Positions 18,561 through 27,856 of a DNA stretch of 64,000 nt are shown piece by piece. The position numbers and the translations under genes are program-made. The stretch is from Flavobacteriales bacterium (lineage in GTDB: Bacteria; Bacteroidota; Bacteroidia; UBA10329), in the NCBI GenBank assembly GCA_021739695.1, contig JAIPBM010000026.1, forward strand, positions 1 to 64,000, given 5' to 3'. The notes beneath the pieces are model-generated. The model searched no databases and was not told the DNA's origin. It worked only from the letters and a program-made list of their open reading frames with translations. Each line of letters starts with the position of its first letter. Positions within the stretch are counted from its first letter, which is position 1.

Positions 18561-20117
18561 TTGATTCATACTTCAAGTAACAAGCTTTACTCACTCTTGG
18601 AGAGGTCATTCTTGGTTGAATGGTTGTTTTCCTTCGCACTCGTGCTTTTGGCACGATTACCCTATTTGCTCAGCAATCATGTATACTTTGATGGTGATGA
18701 GGCAGTTTTGGGCATCATGGCCCGTGATCTTATCAACGGAAATGGCATCCCAATATATTTCTATGGGCAACAATATGGTTTTTCACTTTTTGAGGTGTTC
18801 TCAGCAGCCATATTCATTCCTTTCCTAGGAAGTGGCCTTGCAAGCCTTAAGCTTGGTGGAATGCTGTTGTTCTCTCTGGGTATCCAGCGCTTGCTTCGTG
18901 TTCTGCGTAAGAAGCAGCTTCCGCTTATTTCCTTCCTTCTTTTGTCTTTGATCCTCGTAACGTTTCCAACGTGGCAAGTATGGGGAACAAAACTTAGGGG
19001 AGGTTATATAACAGCATTTGTTGGATTGACCTTGGTTGTAGAGCAACTTATATTATCCGACCAATGGAACCGTAAGAATTGGATGGCGGTTTCTATTATT
19101 TCTGCGGTGATTTTTGTGTCACAGCCCATTTTTCTACTTGTGCTCATTCCTTTGCTCATCCAACGAGCATTTAAAATGAACCGCAAGGATTTCATTCTAA
19201 CACTGGCTACCGGACTTATCGTGTTGGTCTTACTTCGATTGCCCGCATACCAAAACACTATCAGTTGGAAACCTCCAGGTCTCGGAAGCCTTAACCTTGA
19301 TACGATTTCCAGTTATTTCTTTAAGGGATTCTGGTCTCACTTCACTGGATATTTCTCCTATTCTGACATTTACGAGATACCTGTTTTGGTAAAAACCGGG
19401 GCCATGATATTTTTCGGCTTCATGTGTATGATTCTTGGTTATTCCATCTTCAAAGGCCCAACTTCATATCGTAAATCGCTGTTGCTTCTCCTTATAGGCG
19501 CATCATTATCTGCCATTTCAGCTGTCATCTTTGGTATTGCTGGCGGAAGGTATTTTATCCCATTCTATACAGGATGGATGATCATTCTTGTGGTGATTGC
19601 AGTTCAACATGGCTCTTTGATGAGAATCCGTACGCAGGTAGTAATCCTAGCGCTACTTCTCATTTCTCTTGTTCCGACAACTACAGGTTATGATAGATAT
19701 GTGAGTTTTTGGCTGGCACCTGAAGTTAACGATATGGCGGCCATCACAGAATTGAAAACTACCTTAGAAGACCGTGGAATTAAGAATGCCTTTGTTTCAG
19801 AATGGCAGGTTTTCTGGCAATTGAACTATTTGGGAAACGAGGACATGAACTTCCGTCACTTCCTAATGGAAGATCGGGTTCAGCGCTTTGTAGATGGTGT
19901 GAATTCCTGTTATTTAGATGAGGACTGCCCTATTGCCTTGACTGGAAGTCTTTGGCCCTTGTACGACATGCAAAATGTGGCTGGATGGGATACTAGGATA
20001 GAGCGAGTAAATGACCGTTTTTATCTAATGGAGAATCCGGAGGACATCTTCCTTGAAGTTGGCAAATTTGAACTCCCTGAAAGTGTTCCTGATCAGTTGA
20101 GCGGGCTGAATAAGTAA
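18561..20117 (+). CDS. Multi-spanning membrane protein, probable ArnT/PMT-type glycosyltransferase
   Basis: The 518-aa protein has about 10-12 hydrophobic segments and a soluble C-terminal part (about residues 385-518). The first loop after the N-terminal membrane helix has YFDGDEAVLGIMARDL, close to the acidic first-loop motif of polyprenol-phosphate-sugar dependent GT-C enzymes such as ArnT and dolichyl-P-mannose transferases. A polyprenyl-linked sugar donor is inferred; the acceptor is unknown. The start used is TTG 18561. It sits alone between two genes of a regulatory pair on the other strand. Confidence 0.7.
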   Translation: MIHTSSNKLYSLLERSFLVEWLFSFALVLLARLPYLLSNHVYFDGDEAVLGIMARDLINGNGIPIYFYGQQYGFSLFEVFSAAIFIPFLGSGLASLKLGGMLLFSLGIQRLLRVLRKKQLPLISFLLLSLILVTFPTWQVWGTKLRGGYITAFVGLTLVVEQLILSDQWNRKNWMAVSIISAVIFVSQPIFLLVLIPLLIQRAFKMNRKDFILTLATGLIVLVLLRLPAYQNTISWKPPGLGSLNLDTISSYFFKGFWSHFTGYFSYSDIYEIPVLVKTGAMIFFGFMCMILGYSIFKGPTSYRKSLLLLLIGASLSAISAVIFGIAGGRYFIPFYTGWMIILVVIAVQHGSLMRIRTQVVILALLLISLVPTTTGYDRYVSFWLAPEVNDMAAITELKTTLEDRGIKNAFVSEWQVFWQLNYLGNEDMNFRHFLMEDRVQRFVDGVNSCYLDEDCPIALTGSLWPLYDMQNVAGWDTRIERVNDRFYLMENPEDIFLEVGKFELPESVPDQLSGLNK

Positions 20118-20233
20118 CGCATGTCATTTATCGCTTCGCTTGTGTTTTACACTATTCCTAAGACGAGACACGAATCGGTAGACCAGTTTCTCTGAACGTT
20201 CCTTTCAGAATGCCTCTGTTGTTCTGTAGGCAA

Positions 20234-23086
20234 TCAAAACTTCCGCTTAATAGGTATTCGAAGTACGACTCGCGTTCCCATCGCTTCACCGTTTTCCATC
20301 AGGTCTTGGTAGGTAAAACCTAGCGCACCCTTGTGGTAGCGACCGAGAATCTCAAATCGGGTGCGGATGGCATTGACAGAGAACGATTCGTGCTCTGAGC
20401 GCTGACGTTCTTTGATGGCCTTTGCCTTGGCACGACCCACACCATTGTCGGTGATGGTACAAACGAGCACATCGCTCAGTTCAAAGTCTAAGTTTATACG
20501 CTTAGCACCATTTCGATGTAGAAGACCATGGAGCAGCGCGTTCTCAATAAAGGGCTGAATGAGCATTGGCGGCATCATCACATCTTCAATGCCATTAGTA
20601 TTGATGGTGAATTGAAAATCCTCTTTGAAACGCAGTTGTTCTAAGGTCAGATAGAGCTCAATGAGTTTGATCTCTTCACTGAAATCAATGAATTCCTTGT
20701 CGGAGTAATTGAGTGTGCGCCTAACGAGATTCGCGAACTTGGTGATGTAGGTGTAGGAGTTATCTACATCGCCTTTCAGCACCAGACTTTGAATGGAATT
20801 AAGCGAATTGAAGATGAAATGCGGGTTCATTTGCGATTGAATGGCAGTGAGCTTGCTCGCGTTCAGTTCGTTCTGTTGTTCGGCCAATAGCTGCCGCCTG
20901 CGCAACCTTCGTCTAAACCAAAGAACCAGTAACAGGACTACAGTAATCAGCACCAAGGCGTAGAACCACCACGCCTTGTAAAACGGTGTGGCAATGGTAA
21001 AAGTGTAGGCCACTTCTTCGCTCACATTATCTCTGCAAATGGCCTTGACACGGAACGTATACGTTCCCGAAGACAGCGAACGGTACTCGATGATATTGTC
21101 GGAATAACTGGCTGTTCGCCACTTGGTTTCCGCTCCCTCCAATCGGTATTCATAGCTGATCTCGTTGCGGTAGCGCAAACTATTGGTGCTTAGCTCAAAG
21201 GTGAATTGTTGTTGTTCAGGACTGAAATCGTGCTGCGCGAGCGAAACGTTCAGACTGTCATTAACGATGACGCTTTTCAGTGATACTGTTGGTTGATAGC
21301 TGAACGCTTGAAACGCATCCAGCATCACCATTTGCACTCCGCTGGAATGCACCACCCACAGTTCATCGCCATTCACGTGCATGTCGAGTATCTTGATGGC
21401 GTTCAGCCCATCTGCCTGATTGATGGTACGTATCACTTTCCCATCAACATCTAGCAACTGAATACCGTTAGCGGTGGCTACAACCAACCATTGCTTATAG
21501 ATGGCCAATTGTGTCAGCCTATCGGATACCAGACCAGTACTTTTGCCCCACTCTCCCTCCAGCGAATCGTTCTTGAAGACCAGCAAGCCATTCTCAGCGG
21601 TTGCCGCAAACACCTTTCCATCTCTAGAAAGGAAATCGCGTACGATCACATCCTTTCCGCGAAGCTTTTTCGTGTCTACGGCCCCATTTGGGTGCCGTAT
21701 CATAAGGCCTTTGGAAGTGCCTGAATAGATACTCTCGGTGCTTGGGTCGTAGCCAATGCAGTAATGGCGAAGCTGTAGATCAGTTATCTTCTCCACCTCT
21801 CTTGACGCAATCCGTACCCAGTAAGCACCTGCATTAGACGCAATCAGGACTCTATCTGTATCGGCCAATGCAATGTCTTTCAGCGAGCCAACGCTCAGGG
21901 TGCTCTCCGACACCTTAGTACGGTCTAAAAGCACCGCGTTGGTCTCTCCAATTAAAACGTATCGACCTGCAATAGAGAACAGCGCTTCCATGCTTTTTAC
22001 CTGTGCATCACGGATCACGTTTAATGAGCCTGCGGGATTCCGTTCAAGGAGCTTGCCCGAACGCGTACCGAAATATAAGGTTCCGTCTTCTGACCCAGCT
22101 ACAGAAATAATGTCTTCCTGCAACTGAGACATGGTCAGGTCGAGGGTATTCATGTTAGGAATAACCATTATGCCTTTGCCGAATGTGCCTAGCAAAATGT
22201 TTCCTTCCCTGTCTTCCAGCACGGTGGATATCATAGTACGGGGAAAAAGGAACTTTCCGCCATTACCCACTTCCAATTGTTGATCAGCATGTAACACACC
22301 CTGCGAGCCGGATGCAAACCACAGGCCATCTGAACTGCTATAAAGCTTAAATAGATTCGGTTTACCTAAGACCAACGAAGGGTCCAGAAGCAAGTGCCCA
22401 TCTACGGTGTATAGCAGGCATTCATTGGTCTGATAGACATAGATTCTATCTCCTTGACAGATAATGCCTGGTATTTCAGACCCCGTAGGGATAGACAGTG
22501 GATGTTCATATTCTTCCAATTGTCCGTTCTTCAAATTCAGAAAAGCTCGATGCACAGATGAATAGGTCATCAGGCTACCATTGGGCATGGTTGCCAAAGG
22601 GCCGAAGAAGTTGGCTTCAGAAAGTCGGTCGATACCCGATACCGAAGCCGCCATCAGATACTTGGAGGCAATGATGAGACGATTGCGGTCGTCCATCTCC
22701 ATGCTCATATCGGCAGACACCATGCTATCTGGCAAGGATAGCAACAGCCCACATGAATCGCGAGCCACGTAGAACACTTGTCCGCTGAGGTTATTACAGT
22801 AAACGGTCCCGTCAGTATCCTCCACGAGGTTGAATACCGAACTGAGCAGCATGTCGGGACAGTCTAACCGTTCAAATCTATACCCATCAAATTGCATGAG
22901 GCCGCTGCTGGTGGCCAGCATGTAACTGCCATCCGCAGCATGAAGCATATCATAAACATCCACGCCCTCCAATTCTTCCTCGCCCAACACATAATGCGAG
23001 GGTTGCTGTGCACATAGCCATAGCGGAAGCGAAAAAAGAAATGACAGCAGGAATTTCACAGGGGCAAAGAAAGGATTCAATCTCAC
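20234..23086 (-). CDS. LytS-type sensor histidine kinase with Reg_prop propeller and Y_Y_Y domain
   Basis: The 950-aa sensor starts with a signal peptide (LLSFLFSLPLWLCAQQ). The periplasmic part (about 30-610) consists of beta-propeller repeats of the two-component regulator propeller type, followed by a Y_Y_Y domain (about 620-685; YRNEISYEYRLEG, LSSGTYTFRVKA). One transmembrane helix (about 692-712) leads to a His_kinase domain with NPHFIFNSLNSIQ (phosphoacceptor H756) and an HATPase domain with IENALLHG and TDNGVGRAKA. This kinase class pairs with LytTR regulators, here the one at 17622-18365. The ligand is unknown. Confidence 0.93.
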   Translation of the reverse strand: MRLNPFFAPVKFLLSFLFSLPLWLCAQQPSHYVLGEEELEGVDVYDMLHAADGSYMLATSSGLMQFDGYRFERLDCPDMLLSSVFNLVEDTDGTVYCNNLSGQVFYVARDSCGLLLSLPDSMVSADMSMEMDDRNRLIIASKYLMAASVSGIDRLSEANFFGPLATMPNGSLMTYSSVHRAFLNLKNGQLEEYEHPLSIPTGSEIPGIICQGDRIYVYQTNECLLYTVDGHLLLDPSLVLGKPNLFKLYSSSDGLWFASGSQGVLHADQQLEVGNGGKFLFPRTMISTVLEDREGNILLGTFGKGIMVIPNMNTLDLTMSQLQEDIISVAGSEDGTLYFGTRSGKLLERNPAGSLNVIRDAQVKSMEALFSIAGRYVLIGETNAVLLDRTKVSESTLSVGSLKDIALADTDRVLIASNAGAYWVRIASREVEKITDLQLRHYCIGYDPSTESIYSGTSKGLMIRHPNGAVDTKKLRGKDVIVRDFLSRDGKVFAATAENGLLVFKNDSLEGEWGKSTGLVSDRLTQLAIYKQWLVVATANGIQLLDVDGKVIRTINQADGLNAIKILDMHVNGDELWVVHSSGVQMVMLDAFQAFSYQPTVSLKSVIVNDSLNVSLAQHDFSPEQQQFTFELSTNSLRYRNEISYEYRLEGAETKWRTASYSDNIIEYRSLSSGTYTFRVKAICRDNVSEEVAYTFTIATPFYKAWWFYALVLITVVLLLVLWFRRRLRRRQLLAEQQNELNASKLTAIQSQMNPHFIFNSLNSIQSLVLKGDVDNSYTYITKFANLVRRTLNYSDKEFIDFSEEIKLIELYLTLEQLRFKEDFQFTINTNGIEDVMMPPMLIQPFIENALLHGLLHRNGAKRINLDFELSDVLVCTITDNGVGRAKAKAIKERQRSEHESFSVNAIRTRFEILGRYHKGALGFTYQDLMENGEAMGTRVVLRIPIKRKF

Positions 23087-23176
23087 ACACTTTTCACCAT
23101 CGAATGAATCGAATAATTTAACACCACCTTCCTCCTATCTTTAAGAAACTCATTGCATCTTTGAAAAAACTGCATC

Positions 23177-23578
23177 ATGGAAAAAAGAACAAAAGACAAT
23201 CCGTGGAATTTGAAAACCCCACCCGGAACATCGGAATATCAAATGTGGATAGACGAAAAAGATGGTGTGGAGATCATCGTCTGCAAAGTGGGTTCCACCA
23301 TACTGCATTATGATGCCCGCGCCATCAACGACCTGCATCAAATGCTAAAGGAACATGGCGATTGGATGGAGATGGGCAGCAAAGACGAGAAACCAGCAAC
23401 CAATCCAGGAACGGTGGAGCATTGGGCTCGTTCGGCCGATAATCCTATTGGCGGGTGGTATGGATTGAAGAAGAACTTCCGTGGACGTTTTGGCATGTAC
23501 ATGCCGCCATTGATGGAGGAATTAGGACTATGCGAGATCGAACACAATCCGAAGAACAATCGGATGCGAGCGATCTAA
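23177..23578 (+). CDS. Conserved hypothetical protein
   Basis: This small soluble protein (133 aa) has no signal peptide or membrane segment. It contains several Trp residues, the phrase GTSEYQMWIDEKDGVEIIVCKVG, shown in part as EYQMWIDEKDG, and a Gly/Phe-rich C-terminal half (GWYGLKKNFRGRFGMYMPP). I do not recognise the family. A CATCTTTG sequence at 23156-23163 may be its -7 box. Its stop codon overlaps the stop of the convergent NlpC/P60 gene. Confidence 0.75.
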   Translation: MEKRTKDNPWNLKTPPGTSEYQMWIDEKDGVEIIVCKVGSTILHYDARAINDLHQMLKEHGDWMEMGSKDEKPATNPGTVEHWARSADNPIGGWYGLKKNFRGRFGMYMPPLMEELGLCEIEHNPKNNRMRAI

Positions 23579-24360
23579 TCCAGCACCCTTCGTATCAAGC
23601 GCAGTTTGTGCGTGTATTTACCTGTATCCACATTGAAGATGCCTTGATGGTCGAGTTTATCTACTCGAACCTTACCAGCAGCATGGATAATGGCATTCTG
23701 TCCGACCATCATACCTACATGGATGATCTTTCCTTCGTCATTATCGAAGAAAGCAAGGTCGCCTAGTTCCGCTTCTTCTACAAAGCTGAGCGTATAGCCT
23801 TCTTCGGCCTGTTGGTAGGCATCTCGTTGTAGCGGAATTCCCACCATTTTATACAAGACCTGCATCAGTCCGGAACAATCAATACCGAAAGGCGAACGAC
23901 CGCCCCAGAGATAAGGTGCATTGCGATAGACCATCGCAAATTCTACCAATTGCTTACGTGCTTCATCTGGGTCTGGATGATTGATCTCTCCATCAAACTC
24001 ATACGATTCATTGCCAAACGCAATATGACCTTGAAGATAATTTGGAAGTGAACTTCCGGCCACAATCGGAACCATCGAACCTGATTGTTCGTGTTTCACC
24101 AATTGAACGATATCTGAAGCACAGACCGGAATGTTCCTGTTCAGGGCATCGAATGCATTCTTGTCTATCTCTACAAACTGCTTCTCGTCTATCCAGCTTT
24201 CGTATCCGTCAAGCCCATTACGCACCTTGCGCCATTGATTGCGTTTACCGATAACCTCAAAACTCTCCCCAAAAAGCAACTGAGTCACCATCTGACTTTT
24301 GTCTGATGGCTCCTCCCTGCAAGGGATGACGCTTAGATTACAGATGCCGTATGTGGCCAC
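23575..24360 (-). CDS. NlpC/P60 (C40) cell-wall peptidase with N-terminal SH3-like domain
   Basis: The 261-aa protein has an SH3-type N-terminal region (about 1-65; GESFEVIGKRNQWRKVRN), a middle region, and an NlpC/P60 domain with the catalytic triad C162 (FGIDCSGLM), H214 (IIHVGMM) and H226 (AIIHAAGK). Known relatives cleave the gamma-D-Glu-diaminopimelate bond in muropeptides (YkfC type). No signal peptide is visible, so a cytoplasmic muropeptide-recycling role is likely. The gene converges on the preceding one, sharing CTAA for both stops. Confidence 0.9.
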   Translation of the reverse strand: MATYGICNLSVIPCREEPSDKSQMVTQLLFGESFEVIGKRNQWRKVRNGLDGYESWIDEKQFVEIDKNAFDALNRNIPVCASDIVQLVKHEQSGSMVPIVAGSSLPNYLQGHIAFGNESYEFDGEINHPDPDEARKQLVEFAMVYRNAPYLWGGRSPFGIDCSGLMQVLYKMVGIPLQRDAYQQAEEGYTLSFVEEAELGDLAFFDNDEGKIIHVGMMVGQNAIIHAAGKVRVDKLDHQGIFNVDTGKYTHKLRLIRRVLD

Positions 24361-24386
24361 TTATGAAATGATTTGCGAATAACGAT

Positions 24387-25565
24387 CTAGATGATTTCTA
24401 CGGTTAGAGCACTAGCACCGCCACCACCATTGCAGATGCCAGCAGCGCCTTTCTTCAATCCTTTGTTCTTCAATGCATGAACAAGTGTAACGATGATTCG
24501 TGCTCCTGAACATCCAAGTGGATGACCCAAGGAAACAGCACCACCATTCACGTTCACTTTACTTGCATCAAGTTTCATGATCTCATTATTGGCCAAAGCC
24601 ACAACTGAGAATGCTTCGTTGATCTCGAACAGATCTACATCTGAAGTTGACCAACCTGCTTTGTCCAATGCTTTTGGAATAGCTTTGGAAGGTGTGGTCG
24701 TGAACCATTCAGGTGCTTGAGCAGCATCGGCAAATGAAGTGATCTTGGCCAATGGTTTAATGCCCAATGCATCTGCTTTCTCTTTACTCATCAAAACCAC
24801 CGCAGCAGCACCATCATTCATGGTAGAAGCATTGGCAGCTGTTACTGTTCCTTCTTTGGTGAATGCCGGGCGAAGGCCTGCGATCTTATCCATGAAAACA
24901 TTCGTGAATTCTTCATCCGTATCGATCACCAACGCATCGCCTCTTCTTTGTGGAACTTCCACTCCAACAATTTCATTCTTAAAAGCACCAGCTTGCCAAG
25001 CAGCAGCTGAGCGCTTGTAGCTTTGGATGGCGTACGCATCTTGGTCTTCGCGGCTGATGTTGCATTCTTTGGCGCAAAGCTCAGCGGCCATTCCCATGGC
25101 GTAATCGTTATACACGTCCCAAAGACCATCGTGTGCCAAACCATCGATCATGGTGATGTTTCCGTATTTCGTTCCTGTTCTGGATCCTGGAAGATAATGC
25201 GGCACAGCACTCATGTTCTCCATTCCTCCAGCCACAACCACATCGTTTTCTCCAAGCATGATGCTCTGCGCACCCAACATGATGGCTTTCATACCTGAAG
25301 CACACACTTTATTCACTGTAGTACACGGCACCGAATCAGGAATACCTGCAAACATGGAGGCCTGACGAGCTGGAGCTTGTCCTAAACCTGCCGAAAGCAC
25401 GTTTCCCATAAATACTTCTTGAACTTCTTTTGGGTCAACACCAGCAGCAGCAACTGCTCCTTTAATAGCCACAGCACCCAATCTTGGAGCTGGCACAGAA
25501 GAAAGCTTTCCATTGAAACTTCCCATTGGCGTTCGTACTGCCGATACGATATATACTTCTTTCAT
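24387..25565 (-). CDS. Acetyl-CoA acetyltransferase (thiolase)
   Basis: Type II thiolase of 392 aa from ATG 25565 (MKEVYIVSAVRTPMGSF). The acyl-accepting Cys is C88 in NKVCASGMKA; the C-terminal motifs NGGAVSLGHPLGCSGARI and CNGGGGASA supply the catalytic His and second Cys. It condenses two acetyl-CoA or acts in beta-oxidation; the acyl-CoA dehydrogenase elsewhere in the window is a functional match though not in the same operon. A longer in-frame start exists, but a TACTTTCG promoter-like box lies between the two starts. Confidence 0.95.
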   Translation of the reverse strand: MKEVYIVSAVRTPMGSFNGKLSSVPAPRLGAVAIKGAVAAAGVDPKEVQEVFMGNVLSAGLGQAPARQASMFAGIPDSVPCTTVNKVCASGMKAIMLGAQSIMLGENDVVVAGGMENMSAVPHYLPGSRTGTKYGNITMIDGLAHDGLWDVYNDYAMGMAAELCAKECNISREDQDAYAIQSYKRSAAAWQAGAFKNEIVGVEVPQRRGDALVIDTDEEFTNVFMDKIAGLRPAFTKEGTVTAANASTMNDGAAAVVLMSKEKADALGIKPLAKITSFADAAQAPEWFTTTPSKAIPKALDKAGWSTSDVDLFEINEAFSVVALANNEIMKLDASKVNVNGGAVSLGHPLGCSGARIIVTLVHALKNKGLKKGAAGICNGGGGASALTVEII

Positions 25566-25588
25566 CCTTATAAACTTCTGATTTCGTG

Positions 25589-25596
25589 CGAAAGTA
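25589..25596 (-). promoter_or_regulatory. Probable -7 box of the thiolase gene
   Basis: On the minus strand TACTTTCG matches TAnnTTTG with one mismatch. It is 23 nt upstream of the ATG at 25565. Confidence 0.4.
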
Positions 25597-25675
25597 GTGA
25601 TTTCTGCTCCACACGGAATGACATCTACCCGACCTACCACAACCGCAATAATTCGCTTAGATTAGTGGCTCTCAA

Positions 25676-27745
25676 ATGAACAGTTTCTTTTCAGACATAC
25701 GCAACAATCACGAGCGCCTGCAGCGTGTGCTTTTGTTCGTTGTAGCAGGACTGTTCATCGTTTTTCTGCTTCCTAAAGAAGGTAAGTTCAAATACGAGTA
25801 TCAGAAAGGAAGGCCATGGAGCCACGAAGATCTGGTAGCACCCTTCGACTTTGCCATTGAGAAACCTAAAGATGAACTGGATGCAGAGATCAAACAGCTC
25901 AAAGACCATTCAAAAATATACCTGAGCCTTGACGAGCAGGCGGAAGAACGGGCAATGCAGGAATTCGAAAAGCGGTTCGCGGCTGAGTTCAACCCTGATT
26001 CATCCAAAGCACGGCAACTGAGCAAATTGGACAAGAACCTGCAGGCAGGTAAACTGGTTCTGAACAGTATTTACACCAAAGGAATCCTTAGAAAGACCGA
26101 TGCTTTTGATGGCGTGGCCAATGGACGTGTGGTCTATCTACTTAAAGGAAACACGGCATCGGTGGTTCAACTCGATCAGTTTCACACCGTTCAAACAGCC
26201 TATTCCAAAATTAGGACCGACCTAGACAAGCGAAATGGCTTAGAAACCGACCTTCTGGCAAAAGTGCTTTCCGAAATTCTGGTTCAGAATGTGATCTACG
26301 ATGAATTGACCACAGAACGTGTGCTGGATGAGGAACTTAAATCTATTTCTGACACGCGTGGAATGATTCCGAAAGGGCTGATGGTGATCAGCAGAGGCGA
26401 CATGGTTGATGGAGAGAATTTCCTTGTCTTGGAATCGTTGCGCAATGAATACCAATCAAGATTAGGGTCATCGGAGAGTTTCTATCTCATTCTTCTTGGT
26501 CAGCTCATCATGGTTTCCATCGTGCTGGTCATGTTCTTCATCTTTTTGGTGAAATACCGAACCGATCTGGCGCAGAACAATTCGCAAGTGAGCTTTCTGT
26601 TGATGTTGATCGTTGGAATGGTGATCACTTCCAGTTTGGTTCAGCGCATCCCGAATGTGAACCTGTACTTGGTTCCATTCTGTCTGGTACCGGTCATCGT
26701 TCGGAGTTTCTTCGATAGTCGGATTGCTCTTTTTGCGCACATCGTAACGCTGATCATCATCGGGTTTCAAGCACCAAATGGATTCGAGTTCATGTTCTTA
26801 GAACTGATTGCGGGCATCATTGCCATTTTCTCGCTCATCAGTCTACAGAACCGTTCGCAGCTGTTTGTTTCCATGCTCATCGTTTTCGTCACCTTCAGCG
26901 CAAGCTATTTCAGTATTGCTGTGATGCAGGAAGGCGATGTGAAGAACATCGACCTTACCATGTTCATTTGGTTTGGAGGAAGCGTTGGACTGACGCTTCT
27001 CGCCTACCCGCTCATCTATCTTTTTGAAAAATTGTTCGGGTTCATTTCAGATGTAACGCTGCTCGAACTGAACAACACCAACCATGCACTTTTGCGCCAA
27101 ATGGCTTCAGAAGCGCCTGGCACATTTCAGCATTCATTACAAGTGGCCAGTTTGGCCGAAACTGCCATTTACGAGATCGGTGGTAACGCCCTTCTAGTTA
27201 GAACTGGCGCTTTGTATCACGACATTGGAAAGCTTTATGCGCCCATGTACTTTATCGAGAATCAGGTGACGGGCGTCAATCCGCACGATGATCTTTCCTT
27301 CGAGGAAAGCGCCAAGATCATCATCAACCACGTGATCAAAGGCATTGAATTGGCCAAAAACAATAATCTTCCAGAGCAATTGATCGATTTCATCCGAACA
27401 CATCACGGCACTTCAACCGTCCAGTATTTCTACCGTTCGTACCTCCATAATTTCCCCGAAGGCGAATTGGACAAGGAGCATTTCAGTTATCCCGGACCAA
27501 AACCCTTCACCAAGGAAATGGCTGTTCTGATGATGGCAGATAGTATTGAAGCCGCATCGCGCAGCCTTTCAGAATACACGACCGAATCGGTGGCCAAACT
27601 GGTAGATGGCATTATTGATCGCCAATTCAGCGAAGGACAATTTGATCGGGCCAACATCACGCTCCGCGATATCTCGGAGGTGCGCAGCATCTTCAAGAAA
27701 AAGCTCTTGAACATTTATCACGTTCGTGTGGAATACCCAAGTTAA
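25676..27745 (+). CDS. 7TM-HD phosphodiesterase, PgpH-like (probable c-di-AMP hydrolase)
   Basis: The 689-aa membrane protein has an N-terminal helix (about 18-33), a large extracytoplasmic domain (about 40-265), a block of hydrophobic helices (about 270-455) and a C-terminal HD domain. Metal-site motifs FQHSLQVASLAE, ALYHDIGKL and IRTHHGT are intact. The order matches 7TMR-HD proteins, whose characterised member PgpH degrades cyclic di-AMP. Activity on c-di-AMP here is inferred from family membership. It is followed by a non-coding inverted repeat rather than an operon partner. Confidence 0.9.
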   Translation: MNSFFSDIRNNHERLQRVLLFVVAGLFIVFLLPKEGKFKYEYQKGRPWSHEDLVAPFDFAIEKPKDELDAEIKQLKDHSKIYLSLDEQAEERAMQEFEKRFAAEFNPDSSKARQLSKLDKNLQAGKLVLNSIYTKGILRKTDAFDGVANGRVVYLLKGNTASVVQLDQFHTVQTAYSKIRTDLDKRNGLETDLLAKVLSEILVQNVIYDELTTERVLDEELKSISDTRGMIPKGLMVISRGDMVDGENFLVLESLRNEYQSRLGSSESFYLILLGQLIMVSIVLVMFFIFLVKYRTDLAQNNSQVSFLLMLIVGMVITSSLVQRIPNVNLYLVPFCLVPVIVRSFFDSRIALFAHIVTLIIIGFQAPNGFEFMFLELIAGIIAIFSLISLQNRSQLFVSMLIVFVTFSASYFSIAVMQEGDVKNIDLTMFIWFGGSVGLTLLAYPLIYLFEKLFGFISDVTLLELNNTNHALLRQMASEAPGTFQHSLQVASLAETAIYEIGGNALLVRTGALYHDIGKLYAPMYFIENQVTGVNPHDDLSFEESAKIIINHVIKGIELAKNNNLPEQLIDFIRTHHGTSTVQYFYRSYLHNFPEGELDKEHFSYPGPKPFTKEMAVLMMADSIEAASRSLSEYTTESVAKLVDGIIDRQFSEGQFDRANITLRDISEVRSIFKKKLLNIYHVRVEYPS

Positions 27746-27747
27746 GG

Positions 27748-27842
27748 GATAGCCCCTCTAACTCCCCAAACGGGAGGATTTCGCCACCAAAAACTTTTTA
27801 CACATGTTTCCCCCTTTGGGAGTTCAAGGGGGCTTTTCTATT
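27748..27842. repeat. Dispersed inverted repeat (CTAACTCCCC type)
   Basis: The arms AGCCCCTCTAACTCCCC (about 27751-27767) and GGGAGTTCAAGGGGGCT (about 27819-27835) are near-complementary and separated by about 50 bp. The right arm is followed by TTTT. Related wording (CCTCCCCCAAGGGGAGGGA) recurs twice at 60638-60947. It may also terminate transcription after the HD gene. Confidence 0.7.
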
Positions 27843-27856
27843 ACCTTCGCGCTTTA

